A DNA stretch of 64,000 bases from Actinobacteria bacterium IMCC26207 (lineage in GTDB: Bacteria; Actinomycetota; Acidimicrobiia; Acidimicrobiales; Microtrichaceae): the NCBI GenBank assembly GCA_001025035.1, contig LCZK01000007.1:1-64000 (forward strand), in the 5' to 3' direction. Positions 16,689-25,946 of this stretch are shown here, in pieces; within the stretch, counting starts at the first letter, position 1; each line of letters opens with the position of its first letter. The notes under the pieces are model-generated. The model did no database searches. It had not been told where the DNA came from and saw only the letters and a list, made by a program, of their open reading frames with translations. Both the position numbers and the translations under genes were made by a program.

Positions 16689-17504
16689 GTGGTGAACAGT
16701 CGCGCAGTCGCATTTGCACTTGGAGTACTTTCTGCCTGCCTAGGTGTGGCTGCGCTGTTCAGCGATATTGCTCTTGTGGGGTTCGCCGCTGGAATGGCAG
16801 GTGGCGCAGCAGGAGTCCTTGTCCTCACGCTGCGGGTGGATAACACCGAGGACAGTTCCGATGAGCGAGCCCTCTTCGAGGCTCAAATCGATGACCTGGC
16901 AAACGCCTTGGGTGCCAGCCAAGAAAAAGTAGAGACCGCAGCTCAGAGAATTGCTCAACTCGAATCAGATCTTGCTTCAGCAGTTGAATCTGCTACCGCA
17001 TCAGAAGAAGAGGAACTCCCAGTGCTTGCGGGTGAGGATTCCTCGCTGCTCGTAGACGCAGAATCGCAACTCTTCTCAGAGGCCTATTTCATGGTGGCCT
17101 TGGAGGCTCGGATCGCTTCAGCTCGTCGCCATTTACGGCCAGTTGGAATAGCGCTGATTGACCTAGTCCAAGGCGATGCCGGTTCCGGAGTCCCAGTCGT
17201 TGCAGCCTCTGCTGCTGAGTCGATCCGCGAGACCATTCGAGATGCAGATACAGCTTGTCGTCTCGACGACGGAACCTTTGCGATCATTTTGGAAGACACT
17301 CCCGAAAATGGCGCCGTGTGGACAGTCGAAAGAGTGCGGCGCAACATTGTGGGGCGATTCGGAAGCCACATCATGTGGGCCGGAGTGGCCTGTTACCCAG
17401 CCCATGCCTTTACTGCAGAAGAACTCTTGGCTCAGTCCAGAACAGCGCTTCTTGCTGCCAAAGAATGGAAACAAGATCGCATCGAAGTCGCTCTGTCAGA
17501 GTGA
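16689..17504 (+). CDS. Membrane protein with degenerate GGDEF domain
   Basis: This encodes 271 residues from tandem GTG codons. The N-terminus has two membrane spans (residues about 5-48: FALGVLSACLGVAALF, VGFAAGMAGGAAGVLVLTL). A coiled coil follows at about 60-100 (DLANALGASQEKVETAAQRI), then a domain at 130-270 with GGDEF topology (IALIDLVQGD, RDADTACRLDDGTFAIILED, GVACYPAH, ALLAAKEW). At the GGDEF position the sequence is LDDGT, and the metal-binding aspartates are incomplete, so it is unlikely to make cyclic di-GMP. It may act as a receptor or a scaffold. Its stop codon lies in an 18-bp tandem repeat. Confidence 0.7.
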   Translation: MVNSRAVAFALGVLSACLGVAALFSDIALVGFAAGMAGGAAGVLVLTLRVDNTEDSSDERALFEAQIDDLANALGASQEKVETAAQRIAQLESDLASAVESATASEEEELPVLAGEDSSLLVDAESQLFSEAYFMVALEARIASARRHLRPVGIALIDLVQGDAGSGVPVVAASAAESIRETIRDADTACRLDDGTFAIILEDTPENGAVWTVERVRRNIVGRFGSHIMWAGVACYPAHAFTAEELLAQSRTALLAAKEWKQDRIEVALSE

Positions 17505-17549
17505 GTTGCAGTCTCAGAGTGAGTCGCAGTCTCAGAGTGAGTCGCTCTG
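17496..17549. repeat. 18-bp tandem repeat over two convergent stop codons
   Basis: Three copies of TCAGAGTGAGTCGCAGTC, the first and third with a few changes, run from 17496 to 17549. The first copy carries the TGA of the plus-strand GGDEF-like gene and the third carries the stop of the minus-strand CoA-transferase gene. Confidence 0.9.
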
Positions 17550-18701
17550 GCCTTCCCCTGCCTCGGCTCTAATCTGCGCCGCATCCTGATTTTGTGCACG
17601 GCCAGCCCAGCGCACAGCCCCCGGAGTGGCCGAGAGTTGAGCGATGAGTTGCGGCATCGGAACACCGTCGATGGTGATGATTGCATTGCGAGCCTGATAC
17701 TGCGGGTCAGCGAAGATGTCAGCCATGTCGTAGACCGGTGCCGCTGCTGCATCTACGTGTTCAAACTCGGCCAGAGCTTGGGCCTGGGTTCGTTGCAGCA
17801 TCCACTCAGCCATACGTGCATCGATGCGCTCACGGTGTGCAACTCGACCGTCAAAGCCAGCTAACTCCTCGTCTCCGTCCAAACCGATCAGTTCAAGAAC
17901 CCGCTGCGCAACAGACTCTGCGCTCGAAGACACCGCTACCCATTTTCCGTCCGAGGTTTGATAGGTGTTGCGTGGCACCGTGTAGGGAATGCCAGCACCA
18001 AGACGTTCTTGGGTTTGGCCAAGCATTCCAAACAGCGGCACAAGTGGACCCATGATTTGCAACATCGATTCGATCAGGCTCACGTCAACAACCTGACCTT
18101 TACCAGAATGCACAGCAACCATCGTCGCGAAGGCAGCGACGATGGCAGCGAGTTCATCGGTGAGTGCAACCGGGGGAAGCAGTGGTTGGCCATCGGGCTC
18201 ACCATTCAGGGCTGCGAAACCCGACAGAGCCTCAGCCTGCGTGGCAAAGCCCGGGCGGTCCTTATACGGGCCCGTCTGACCAAACCCGGTCACACGGGTG
18301 ATGACTAGTCCAGGGTTTCGCTCATGCAAAATCTGCGGGGCCAGGCCTAATCGCTCGAGCGTGCCAGGGCGAAAATTCTCTACTAAGACATCAGCCGAAT
18401 CACAAAGCTCCAGCATGACAGCAAGATCCTCAGGGTCCTTCAGGTCCAGCGTGATGGTGCGTTTGTTTCGGCCGACAATCTTCCAAAAGAGCGACTGCCC
18501 ATCACGAGGGTCTTTCCACCCAAGGTCACGCGCAGTGTCGCCACCGGGACGTTCCACCTTGATGACATCAGCGCCAAAGTCCCCCAAATACCTCGCGCAG
18601 CCCGGCCCGGCGATAACGGTGGCAAGGTCGATAACTCGCAGATCGGCCAGCGGGCCCGGACTGAGCTGATCGGGCGGAGTACTCACAGGCTCATTCGTCA
18701 C
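17532..18701 (-). CDS. Family III CoA-transferase (CaiB/BaiF)
   Basis: The start chosen is the GTG at 18701, which overlaps the stop of the upstream phosphoesterase gene as GTGA and gives 389 residues; a longer frame to 18800 would lie inside that gene. Family motifs: VIDLATVIAGPGCARYLGDFGADVIKVE split over residues 20-47, RNKRTITLDL, VENFRPGTLERLGL, and TGFGQTGPYKDRPGF. The enzyme moves CoA between acyl groups. At the position of the usual catalytic Asp (RPGFD) it has Ala (RPGFATQAEALSG), as in a subgroup with RPGFxTxAEA. Gene context, an acyl-CoA carboxylase operon, points to carboxylic acid activation. Confidence 0.88.
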   Translation of the reverse strand: MTNEPVSTPPDQLSPGPLADLRVIDLATVIAGPGCARYLGDFGADVIKVERPGGDTARDLGWKDPRDGQSLFWKIVGRNKRTITLDLKDPEDLAVMLELCDSADVLVENFRPGTLERLGLAPQILHERNPGLVITRVTGFGQTGPYKDRPGFATQAEALSGFAALNGEPDGQPLLPPVALTDELAAIVAAFATMVAVHSGKGQVVDVSLIESMLQIMGPLVPLFGMLGQTQERLGAGIPYTVPRNTYQTSDGKWVAVSSSAESVAQRVLELIGLDGDEELAGFDGRVAHRERIDARMAEWMLQRTQAQALAEFEHVDAAAAPVYDMADIFADPQYQARNAIITIDGVPMPQLIAQLSATPGAVRWAGRAQNQDAAQIRAEAGEGQSDSL

Positions 18702-19735
18702 TGGGGCACGTCGATCATGAAGCAGCGATCGGTAACTCGCAGTCCAAATGCCTCGGCCATAAAAAGTCCGGCATACATCGAGCGGGTGGTATTGCTCCAC
18801 TGCAGTGCTTCTGGAGTGGAGATCCGGCGGTGGACCTGCAAAATGCCACCGTCAAACACTCGGTACTCAGCCCAAGCACCCGGATACTCCTTGACTGATG
18901 CCAACTCGGCAAAGGGTCGGTTGCCAGTGCCAGGCAAGTGAAGGACGCGGTTGCGGTGGGTGTGCCCCGCGAAGTACCCGACCAAATTGGGCCTGCGAAG
19001 AAACACTTGTCGGAGTTCCTCGGTGGAGTCAGGAGACAGGCAGAAATAGCTCTGGGTGTCCTTCCCCTCCGGTCGGTGGGCGTGTTCCCAAACCGGATGA
19101 TGCCCAAAGACCATCACCGGGCGGTCCGACCGCTGGCCAAGTTCGTCGAGCCAATCCAACCGCTCGGAATCGAGCGCGCCCCTAGGGTCTTGCTCAACTG
19201 AGGTATCGAGCAACGCAACGGTCACCCCAGGCAGCTCACGCTCTTGGAAGGGATCTTTGGCATAGGGCGCATTGTTATAGCTCTCGTGGTTACCGCGAAC
19301 ATGCATCATGGCTTCGCCGAATGCCCCTTCATAGACCTGCAGGAAGCGCCGGTATTCCTCCTCGGAACCCTGTGAGGTCAAGTCGCCCTTGACCACCACG
19401 AGTGCCGGGTTGATCGCCGCCATCTCAGATACTGCGCCGCGGTTCATGAGTTCGGGGTAGGGCTCTTCCCCCGGTTCCACTGAACAGGTGGCCCACTCGT
19501 CAACTCCGCCAATCTTTCCAGCCTCGAGCTCTCCAAAATGCAGATCATTTACTGAAGTAAACGTGGTGAGCAACTCCCCCGGCTGCGGCAGAGTTCGCAG
19601 GTCGTGGCCGTCGAAGCTGTACTCAGTATCGGCCTTGAGTTCAAGGTACTGCTTCACCAATGCGCCGTCATGAATGACGACTTCGTCATTAGCAACGGTG
19701 CTCAGTTCTGATGGCAGATCCTGATGCTGCGACAT
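18698..19735 (-). CDS. Metallophosphoesterase (calcineurin-like)
   Basis: This 345-residue protein has the metal ligands of the calcineurin-like fold: DLHFG (D-x-H), VVKGDLTSQG (GD), HVRGNHES (GNH), FGHHPVWEH (GHH) and FAGHTHRN (GHTH). It resembles bacterial CpdA-type phosphodiesterases, but the substrate is not predictable and there is no signal peptide. It sits 9 bp after accE and overlaps the CoA-transferase gene by four bases, so all four genes appear to form one operon. Confidence 0.87.
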   Translation of the reverse strand: MSQHQDLPSELSTVANDEVVIHDGALVKQYLELKADTEYSFDGHDLRTLPQPGELLTTFTSVNDLHFGELEAGKIGGVDEWATCSVEPGEEPYPELMNRGAVSEMAAINPALVVVKGDLTSQGSEEEYRRFLQVYEGAFGEAMMHVRGNHESYNNAPYAKDPFQERELPGVTVALLDTSVEQDPRGALDSERLDWLDELGQRSDRPVMVFGHHPVWEHAHRPEGKDTQSYFCLSPDSTEELRQVFLRRPNLVGYFAGHTHRNRVLHLPGTGNRPFAELASVKEYPGAWAEYRVFDGGILQVHRRISTPEALQWSNTTRSMYAGLFMAEAFGLRVTDRCFMIDVPQ

Positions 19736-19744
19736 GTGCCAGCT

Positions 19745-19942
19745 TTAGCCGCCGGGGCGTGCACGACGGGCGGGCACGGGGCGCGACCACCAGCGACCCG
19801 AGAATCTCCAGCGAGAGACTGGCGTTACTTGATCGCCTTGGCCGGCACCTGAAGGCAGGCCAAGCTGCACAGCAGCAACGATCGCTGCTGCCTCTTCATC
19901 AGTTGGTTCAGGCGAAATATTGCCGATGCTTGTGCCCGACAT
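19745..19942 (-). CDS. accE: Acyl-CoA carboxylase epsilon subunit
   Basis: This 65-residue protein starts inside the carboxyltransferase stop (TGATG overlap). The motif SPEPTDEEAAAIVAAVQ followed by a Trp/Arg-rich end (SRWRFSGRWWSR) is the pattern of the small epsilon subunits that stabilise actinobacterial acyl-CoA carboxylase complexes, for example AccE5 with AccD5. The short length is normal for the family. Confidence 0.85.
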   Translation of the reverse strand: MSGTSIGNISPEPTDEEAAAIVAAVQLGLPSGAGQGDQVTPVSRWRFSGRWWSRPVPARRARPGG

Positions 19943-21492
19943 CAGAGCGGCATGTTTCCGTGCTTGCGATGCGGAAGTTCTTCACGCTTTGACCGGAGAA
20001 TCTCGAGTCCGGCGATCAGCTTGATGCGCGTCTCTGCGGGATCAATCACATCGTCCACGTAGCCCCTGTCGGTGGCCTCCCATGGGTTCAGGAATGTCTC
20101 CTCGTACTCCTCGATGAGTTCCGCTCGCAGGGCCTCGGGGTTGGCCGCCTCGGCCATTGCACGGCGATGCACAATCTCTACAGCACCCGAGGCTCCCATG
20201 ACCGCCAACTCGGCAGAGGGCCAAGCAAAGGTCAGGTCCGAGCCAATCGACTTGGAGTCCATCACCACATAGGCGCCGCCGTAGGCCTTGCGAGTAATCA
20301 CAGAAATGCGTGGAACAGTGGCCTCGCAATAGGCGTACAAAAGTTTGGCACCGTGACGAATAATTCCACCGTGCTCTTGGGCAACCCCCGGCAAGAATCC
20401 GGGAACATCTACAAAAGTCACTAGCGGAATATTGAACGCATCACAGGTGCGAACAAAGCGGGCAGCCTTTGATGAGGACTCGCTATCGAGCACCCCTGCA
20501 TACATGGCTGGGTTATTTCCGACCACGCCAACGGTGTGGCCTCCGATGCGGGTAAAGCCGCAGATAATCGATCCGGCCCAGGCTGATGCGTACTCAAAGA
20601 ACTCACCGTCATCGGCAACAATTCGCACCACGTCACGCATGTCATATGGCTGATTTGCCGAGGCTGGAATCAGGTCATAGAGCTCTTCGCAGCGGCGATC
20701 GGCCGGGTCCTCGGTTGCCTCGAACGGAGCCTCGTCGAGATTGTTCGAGGGCAGGAAGGACAACAGGTAGCGCACGTCGTCGAGTGCAGCGCGGTCATCT
20801 GCAGAGATGAACTGAGCCACTCCAGAAATCCCAGTGTGCACACGCGCACCACCAAGATCAAGCTGCGACACTTCCTCACCCGTAACCTGCTTGACCACAT
20901 CTGGTCCGGTGATGAACATGTATGAGGTTTCATCAACCATGAACACAAAGTCAGTCATGACGGGGCTGTAGACCGAACCACCTGCGCATGGGCCCATAAT
21001 GACCGAGATCTGTGGAGTGACCCCAGAAGCCTTGACGTTGCGATAAAAGATTCCGCCGTAGCTGGCTAGTGAGACTGCACCTTCTTGGATACGGGCGCCC
21101 GCTCCGTCATTCAGGCCAATCACTGGTGCCCCGACCTTGAGTGCCAAGTCCATCAGTTTGTGGATTTTTTCGGCGAACACTTCACCCAAAGCGCCACCAA
21201 ATACCGTGAAGTCTTGGCTAAAGATGAACACCTTGCGGCCGTCCACCGTTCCCCAGCCAGTAATCACACCATCGCCGTAGGGGTGTTCCGCTAGGGCGTC
21301 GCCGGCACGGTGACGCGCAAGCATGTCTAACTCGTGAAACGAGCCCTCATCAAGCAGATACTCCACGCGCTCACGGGCCAGCATCTTGCCGCGATCATGC
21401 TGCCGTGCGACCGACCGCTCTGATCCGGGCTGCATTGCCAGCTCACGCCGCTTCTGCAGGTCTTCGACTCGCTCTCGAATGGGGTGTTCCAT
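19942..21492 (-). CDS. pccB: Acyl-CoA (propionyl-CoA) carboxylase beta subunit
   Basis: This 516-residue carboxyltransferase has N- and C-terminal crotonase-like halves. Motifs: GKMLARERVEYLLDEGSF, YGDGVITGWGTVDGR, FSQDFTVFGGALGE, GLNDGAGARIQEG, IMGPCAGGSVYSPV, TGPDVVKQVTGEEVS and, in the second half, VVGNNPAMYAGVLDSESS, FVDVPGFLPG and RKAYGGAYVVM. It transfers carboxyl from biotin to acyl-CoA, most likely propionyl-CoA. The biotin-carrying alpha subunit is not in the window. First gene of the pccB-accE-phosphoesterase-CoA-transferase operon, divergent from the LOG gene. Confidence 0.93.
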   Translation of the reverse strand: MEHPIRERVEDLQKRRELAMQPGSERSVARQHDRGKMLARERVEYLLDEGSFHELDMLARHRAGDALAEHPYGDGVITGWGTVDGRKVFIFSQDFTVFGGALGEVFAEKIHKLMDLALKVGAPVIGLNDGAGARIQEGAVSLASYGGIFYRNVKASGVTPQISVIMGPCAGGSVYSPVMTDFVFMVDETSYMFITGPDVVKQVTGEEVSQLDLGGARVHTGISGVAQFISADDRAALDDVRYLLSFLPSNNLDEAPFEATEDPADRRCEELYDLIPASANQPYDMRDVVRIVADDGEFFEYASAWAGSIICGFTRIGGHTVGVVGNNPAMYAGVLDSESSSKAARFVRTCDAFNIPLVTFVDVPGFLPGVAQEHGGIIRHGAKLLYAYCEATVPRISVITRKAYGGAYVVMDSKSIGSDLTFAWPSAELAVMGASGAVEIVHRRAMAEAANPEALRAELIEEYEETFLNPWEATDRGYVDDVIDPAETRIKLIAGLEILRSKREELPHRKHGNMPL

Positions 21493-21562
21493 AACTCAGA
21501 AAGGTAGCTGCGCAAGGCCCTTGCTCCCAACCCAAGGCCATATGTCTTGTACGTTCGTCGTA

Positions 21563-22123
21563 ATGACACGGCAAAATCCACCTCGGCTGTGCGTATATTG
21601 CGCATCGCACCTCGGTAGCGACCCAGCCTTGCAACAGAGCGCCCAAACGGTTGGAGACCTGCTCGTCGCTAAGGGTATCGACTTGGTGTTCGGTGGCGGC
21701 CAGGTCGGGCTGATGGGCGTAGTAGCCGATGCGGCGATGGCCGGTGGCCGCCATGTCATCGGCGTCATCCCGAGCAGCATGCTGGACCGAGAGATTGGTC
21801 ATCAAGGAATCTCGGAACTGATGGTGGTCAAGGACATGGCAGCTCGGAAGAACGCCATGTTCCAAGCAGCCGACGCCTTTCTGACGCTGCCGGGCGGGAT
21901 CGGCACGATGGAGGAAATGTTCGAGATGCTCAGTTGGGGCTACTTGCATCTTCACGACAAACCGATGGGCTTGCTCAACGTCAACGGCTACTACGACTCG
22001 CTCATTGAGTTCCTAGATGGCTCCGTGCAACTTGGCATGACCTCTGTGAGAGCTCGGGAGTTGCTGATCGTTGATTCTGACCCTGAGCGCCTTATTGACC
22101 TGCTCCTTCCCCAAGGGGTGTAG
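21563..22123 (+). CDS. LOG-family (TIGR00730) nucleotide phosphoribohydrolase-like protein
   Basis: The ATG at 21563 begins a 186-residue protein; the longer frame upstream runs antisense to pccB. It has FGGGQVGLMG and the signature PGGIGTMEE with the preceding M(A)ARK, the active-site residues of the lysine-decarboxylase-like LOG family, which cleaves ribose phosphate from cytokinin or other nucleotide monophosphates. Length is standard. The name lysine decarboxylase is historical and should be avoided. Confidence 0.9.
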   Translation: MTRQNPPRLCVYCASHLGSDPALQQSAQTVGDLLVAKGIDLVFGGGQVGLMGVVADAAMAGGRHVIGVIPSSMLDREIGHQGISELMVVKDMAARKNAMFQAADAFLTLPGGIGTMEEMFEMLSWGYLHLHDKPMGLLNVNGYYDSLIEFLDGSVQLGMTSVRARELLIVDSDPERLIDLLLPQGV

Positions 22124-22132
22124 AACTGTTAG

Positions 22133-23218
22133 GTGCTGCTCCCCGTGCAGCCGCCGTTACGTCCCATGCTCGCAAAGGCATCAAAGGGACTGCCGGTCGG
22201 CGACTTCCTCTATGAACCCAAGTGGGATGGACTGCGTTGTTTGGTCTTTCGAGATGGAACCACCATTGAGTTGCTAGGCCGCAATGAGCAGTCACTCACC
22301 GAGTTCTTCCCCGATCTAGTCGCTTCTTTACTGGAGCAACTGCCACAAAAATGTGTACTCGACGGCGAACTTTTGGTCGCAGCAGATGGCCGATTGGATT
22401 TTGATCTGCTCAGTCAACGGCTTCAGTCGAACGCTGCGCAAGTTGAGCAGTTGGCTCAGTCTGCGCATGCGAGCTTGATGGTGTTTGACCTGCTCGCCTT
22501 GGCCGATCAGGACCTGCGAAGTGAACCCCTCGCAGACCGCAGAAAACTGTTGCTCGACTGCTGTGCAGACCTGCGCGCTCCCCTTCATCTCACTCCTGCA
22601 ACGGTCGATGCAGTGATCGCCCAAGACTGGTATGACCGCTTTCGTGGGTCTGGATTTGATGGTGTCATGGCAAAGGCGCTCGAGGGCACGTACGTAGAAG
22701 ACAAGCGCACCCAAATCAAGGTGAAGCACCACCAAACAGCAGATTGTGTCGTGGCTGGGTATCGCGTGCATCCCGAGGGTGGCGTGGCCTCACTGCTGCT
22801 CGGGCTGTATGAGGACAACCCCAGTGCTAGCAGCGCTCCCAACCTGCAGCCCGTGGGGTTATGTAGCGGATTCTCTGCATCACAGCGCCGCACGTTGGCA
22901 GCGGAACTGACCGAGTACGAAGAGGGAGGCCATGCGCTGCATCCATGGCCTGACTTAACCAAGGCTGTGTTGCACAGTGGTCCTCAAGAGATGGAAGGTC
23001 GCAACAAAATCTGGGCAGCAGCGATATCTGGTGAGTGGGTGCCGTTGCGCTGTGAGCTTGTGGTTGAACTCACCTACGAAAACTTCACCTCTGAGCGGTT
23101 CCGCCAAGCGGCACGGTTTGTGCGATGGCGACCCGATAAGTCACCCACCGAATGCAGATTCGATCAGGTAGATCACCCGGCGCCAGCGGAGTATCAGACT
23201 CTGTTTCCAGAAGCCTGA
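22133..23218 (+). CDS. ATP-dependent DNA ligase, LigC-like
   Basis: This 361-residue ligase starts at GTG, nine bases after the LOG stop. Motif I is YEPKWDGLR with adenylated lysine at about 27; other nucleotidyltransferase motifs are LLGRNEQ, LDGELL, FDLLAL, GVMAKALEGTY and KVKHHQTADCVV. An OB-fold C-terminal part includes RPDKSPTECRFDQV. There is no polymerase or nuclease domain, so it is LigC/LigB-like and not a full LigD. It is convergent with a stand-alone 5'-3' exonuclease gene with three bases between the stops; the pair may take part in repair. Confidence 0.9.
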   Translation: MLLPVQPPLRPMLAKASKGLPVGDFLYEPKWDGLRCLVFRDGTTIELLGRNEQSLTEFFPDLVASLLEQLPQKCVLDGELLVAADGRLDFDLLSQRLQSNAAQVEQLAQSAHASLMVFDLLALADQDLRSEPLADRRKLLLDCCADLRAPLHLTPATVDAVIAQDWYDRFRGSGFDGVMAKALEGTYVEDKRTQIKVKHHQTADCVVAGYRVHPEGGVASLLLGLYEDNPSASSAPNLQPVGLCSGFSASQRRTLAAELTEYEEGGHALHPWPDLTKAVLHSGPQEMEGRNKIWAAAISGEWVPLRCELVVELTYENFTSERFRQAARFVRWRPDKSPTECRFDQVDHPAPAEYQTLFPEA

Positions 23219-23221
23219 TCA

Positions 23222-24100
23222 CTAGCCGCGGTCGGCAAGAATTTTTTGAACCTTACGAGCAACGTCAGGGGCATCAAGTCGGTTGCACCAGGTTTCGAAC
23301 TCTGATGTTGGGCCCGTCCATTCCCAGTCGCTTACCTGGCCCACATCAAGGTCAGTTACCAAGGTGGCCAGAACCTTAAACAAGAGGGCGTTGTCGTAGT
23401 CGGCGCTCAACGTAGCGGCCAACTTTGGAGCACCGCGAACTCCCGGGACATCCCACTGCCCGGCTGCATGCGGGATGTTTTCAAGATGGGTGTATGTGCG
23501 TAGCACTACGGCCGCCGTTTTGGCACCCCAGCCGGCAAGGCCGGGGAACCCGTCTGCCGTGTCGCCCACAAGGGCCAGCCAATCGGGGATTGATTCGGGC
23601 AAGACCCCGTATTTTTCTAACACCGCATCTGCGTCACGAAACTGCCCGGCCCGGCGGTCAAACTGAACGACCTTGCCTCCGACACACTGTGCAAGATCCT
23701 TATCCGGCGTGCAGATCACCACGCTTTCAACACTGTCATCGCCTGCAGCACACATGGCGGCTGCGCCAAGGGCATCATCTGCTTCGACCTCACTCATGGC
23801 CCATACGGTGAGCCCAAGAGCGGCGAGCGCCTCTTCAAGTAACGGAAATTGAAAGAGAAGAAGTGGGTCGACATCTTCACCGGTTTTGTAGCCGGGCCAA
23901 AGGTCATTGCGAAATGATCGAATGACTTGATCAGTGGCCACGCCAACGTGTGTTGCCCCCTCATCGAGCATTCCTACCAACGAACGGAGCACCCCGCGAA
24001 CGGCCCCAATCTGTTCATCAGCGGCGTTTTTGTGGCCGCCTCCTGGCGAGTAGAAATAGCGAAACAGTTCGTATGTGCCATCAACAAGGTGGACCTGCAT
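23222..24100 (-). CDS. Stand-alone 5'-3' exonuclease (FEN/PolA N-domain type)
   Basis: This 292-residue protein equals the 5'-nuclease domain of DNA polymerase I. Motifs: HLVDGTYELFRYF, ATDQVIRSFRNDLWPGYK, EVEADDALGAAA, ICTPDKDLAQ, and the helix-hairpin-helix region LVGDTADGFPGLAGWGAKTA. The D-E-D-D metal-site residues are present. It would remove RNA primers or flaps. Whether the chromosome also has a PolA with its own domain cannot be seen. Convergent with the ATP-dependent ligase. Confidence 0.9.
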   Translation of the reverse strand: MQVHLVDGTYELFRYFYSPGGGHKNAADEQIGAVRGVLRSLVGMLDEGATHVGVATDQVIRSFRNDLWPGYKTGEDVDPLLLFQFPLLEEALAALGLTVWAMSEVEADDALGAAAMCAAGDDSVESVVICTPDKDLAQCVGGKVVQFDRRAGQFRDADAVLEKYGVLPESIPDWLALVGDTADGFPGLAGWGAKTAAVVLRTYTHLENIPHAAGQWDVPGVRGAPKLAATLSADYDNALLFKVLATLVTDLDVGQVSDWEWTGPTSEFETWCNRLDAPDVARKVQKILADRG

Positions 24101-24381
24101 GCAAGAACTCTGCCACGAAAGGCAATCGCGCTGCGCAGGGCTGAACTGGGCACAAACTCAGGGCGCAAGATTTCGGCCCGAGGGTGTTTGCGCGACTACG
24201 ACGCAGAGTTGGGCCTCAGTATGTACGGACCCACCCCAACAACTCACCGATACCGACTGGATTACACCGATCCGTTTAGCGCTACTCGATCGCGAGATTT
24301 CGCCCCCTCCGTCCAAGTAGCAGTAAGCCACGTTTGAATAAGTCGCCGAGATCTGCTCAGAGCAACTGCTACTCTCCGCAA

Positions 24382-25560
24382 ATGACGGAGCAGACTCCAG
24401 CTGGTTGGCACATTGATCCGTTCGGTCGGTACGAACTGCGCTACTGGGACGGTACCCACTGGACTGAGCACGTCGTCAGCGACGGGAGTCAGGAAATCGA
24501 TCAACCGGTCGACGCTCCTGAGGTCCCCAAAGCAACCGCAGCGCTCCCTGAGGCGGGTTGGTATCCCGACCCCACAAGCAAGGAGGGGCGCCGCTACTGG
24601 GATGGCACCCAGTGGACTGAGCATTTCGCCACAGTTGAGAGCGAGGAAATTGAGACCGGCACGGACCCAGCGACGGCTTTGCCCGTTGGCCGACCAAACA
24701 AGAAGGTCGCTCGGCAGGCGCGTAAGAGTGGCGCCACTGCTGACCAAAGCGGCGGAGGAACGCTCTTCACTGAGCAGGTGCTGGTCATAAACCAAAAGGC
24801 AAAGATGTTCGGTTCAACCTTGGGGTACGCCGTCTTCAGCCAGAATGGTCACCAGCTGGGCACCATCGAGAGGGTTCGGCGCGACCTCGGCACTAAATTC
24901 AGCGAGAGTCTGCGTGGTACTTCGGAGTCGAAGAGGACACACAGGTTCCGAGTCGTCGACATGAACGGACAAGTGCTACTCGAGATGACCCGACCCCGGA
25001 TGGGGTGGATGGCAATGAAGGCCAAACTGGTCGTTGAGGGTCCCGGCGGTATTCCGATCGGTCAGATCGCGCATGAATCGTTCGGCCTAGGTGGCAGCGT
25101 CGCATCGGCTACTCAGGCTGGAGTCAACAGTGCATCCAGTCTTGTACGGGCCGGACTCGGGGGTCTCACTGGGTTGGTAGCAGGAAAGGCGCTCGGCGGC
25201 GTTCAAGACCGGCTGGATTCGGCCGTTGAAGGACTCGACAAGATCGGTCACGCCCGATTCGGTCTCGAGGCATACGGTCAACGGCTTGGCTCAATCCACG
25301 CCGAGGACACCACAAAGTGGGACTTCAACGTCAAGGACTCGACCGACACTGAAGTAGCTCGGATAACCAAAACCTGGGCGGGTTGGGCCAAAGAACGGTT
25401 TACCAAGGCCGACAACTACGTCGTGCAAATGCACCATCCACTGGATGAACCACTTCGCTCGCTCGTAATCGCAGCGGCGCTGGCCATCGACGTCGAACTG
25501 AAGCAGCAAGGCCAGCAGGTCACTGGATCCCAGTCATGGGGCAGAGGCCGATACAAGTAG
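24382..25560 (+). CDS. DUF2510 protein with scramblase-like domain
   Basis: The start is taken at ATG 24382 (MTEQTPAGWHIDP); an in-frame ATG at 24334 has no site. Two DUF2510 motifs occur at residues 6-30 (AGWHIDPFGRYELRYWDG) and 55-80 (AGWYPDPTSKEGRRYWDG). These Trp-rich motifs are common in actinobacterial membrane-associated proteins. Residues about 125-390 resemble the phospholipid scramblase/LURP-one fold (FTEQVLVINQKAKMFGS, HRFRVVDMNGQVLLEM, KWDFNVKDSTDTEVARI), with an inserted Gly/Ala-rich hydrophobic segment at 235-280. The role is unknown; membrane lipid binding is plausible. Confidence 0.8.
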   Translation: MTEQTPAGWHIDPFGRYELRYWDGTHWTEHVVSDGSQEIDQPVDAPEVPKATAALPEAGWYPDPTSKEGRRYWDGTQWTEHFATVESEEIETGTDPATALPVGRPNKKVARQARKSGATADQSGGGTLFTEQVLVINQKAKMFGSTLGYAVFSQNGHQLGTIERVRRDLGTKFSESLRGTSESKRTHRFRVVDMNGQVLLEMTRPRMGWMAMKAKLVVEGPGGIPIGQIAHESFGLGGSVASATQAGVNSASSLVRAGLGGLTGLVAGKALGGVQDRLDSAVEGLDKIGHARFGLEAYGQRLGSIHAEDTTKWDFNVKDSTDTEVARITKTWAGWAKERFTKADNYVVQMHHPLDEPLRSLVIAAALAIDVELKQQGQQVTGSQSWGRGRYK

Positions 25561-25946
25561 CGTCACACATGAGGCGGGCAGCCGAGCGGGACCTCCACAG
25601 CGGATCCGGAAACGATCTACCTCTGTGCGGCGACAGAACCAAGACTGCTTAATTTGCTCGACGCCCGTCCTCGATAGGCACCGGAAAAGGTTCAAACTTG
25701 CCTCATATTTCGGCATAACAACACGATCCGTCAGGCAGGCGAAACTCAGCCCAATGATTCCCTGCGGCCGCTGTCAGGTGTGAGCCCATAATCCGATGGA
25801 TCTCCCACTCCCCCGATTGTGAAACAGCACCCAAGGGAACGAGGGAGATTGCAGACCATGGCAACGCTCTTGCTACGCAATGCAGACACACCACGCGACA
25901 ACGAAGTTTAGTTCGACGGCGATCTGAGTCAGTCTTCGTTGATTAA
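25561..25946. other. Intergenic stretch, no gene seen
   Basis: Both strands carry short frames of mixed composition without a plausible start and ribosome-binding site. Together with the fragment that follows, it looks like decayed coding DNA at the left border of the defence region. Confidence 0.5.

Noticed and set aside
25703..25894. Short minus-strand frame containing GNHWAEFRLPDGSCCYAE
   Set aside because: The end looks partly protein-like, but the start region is of random composition and no homologue comes to mind; too little to call a gene.
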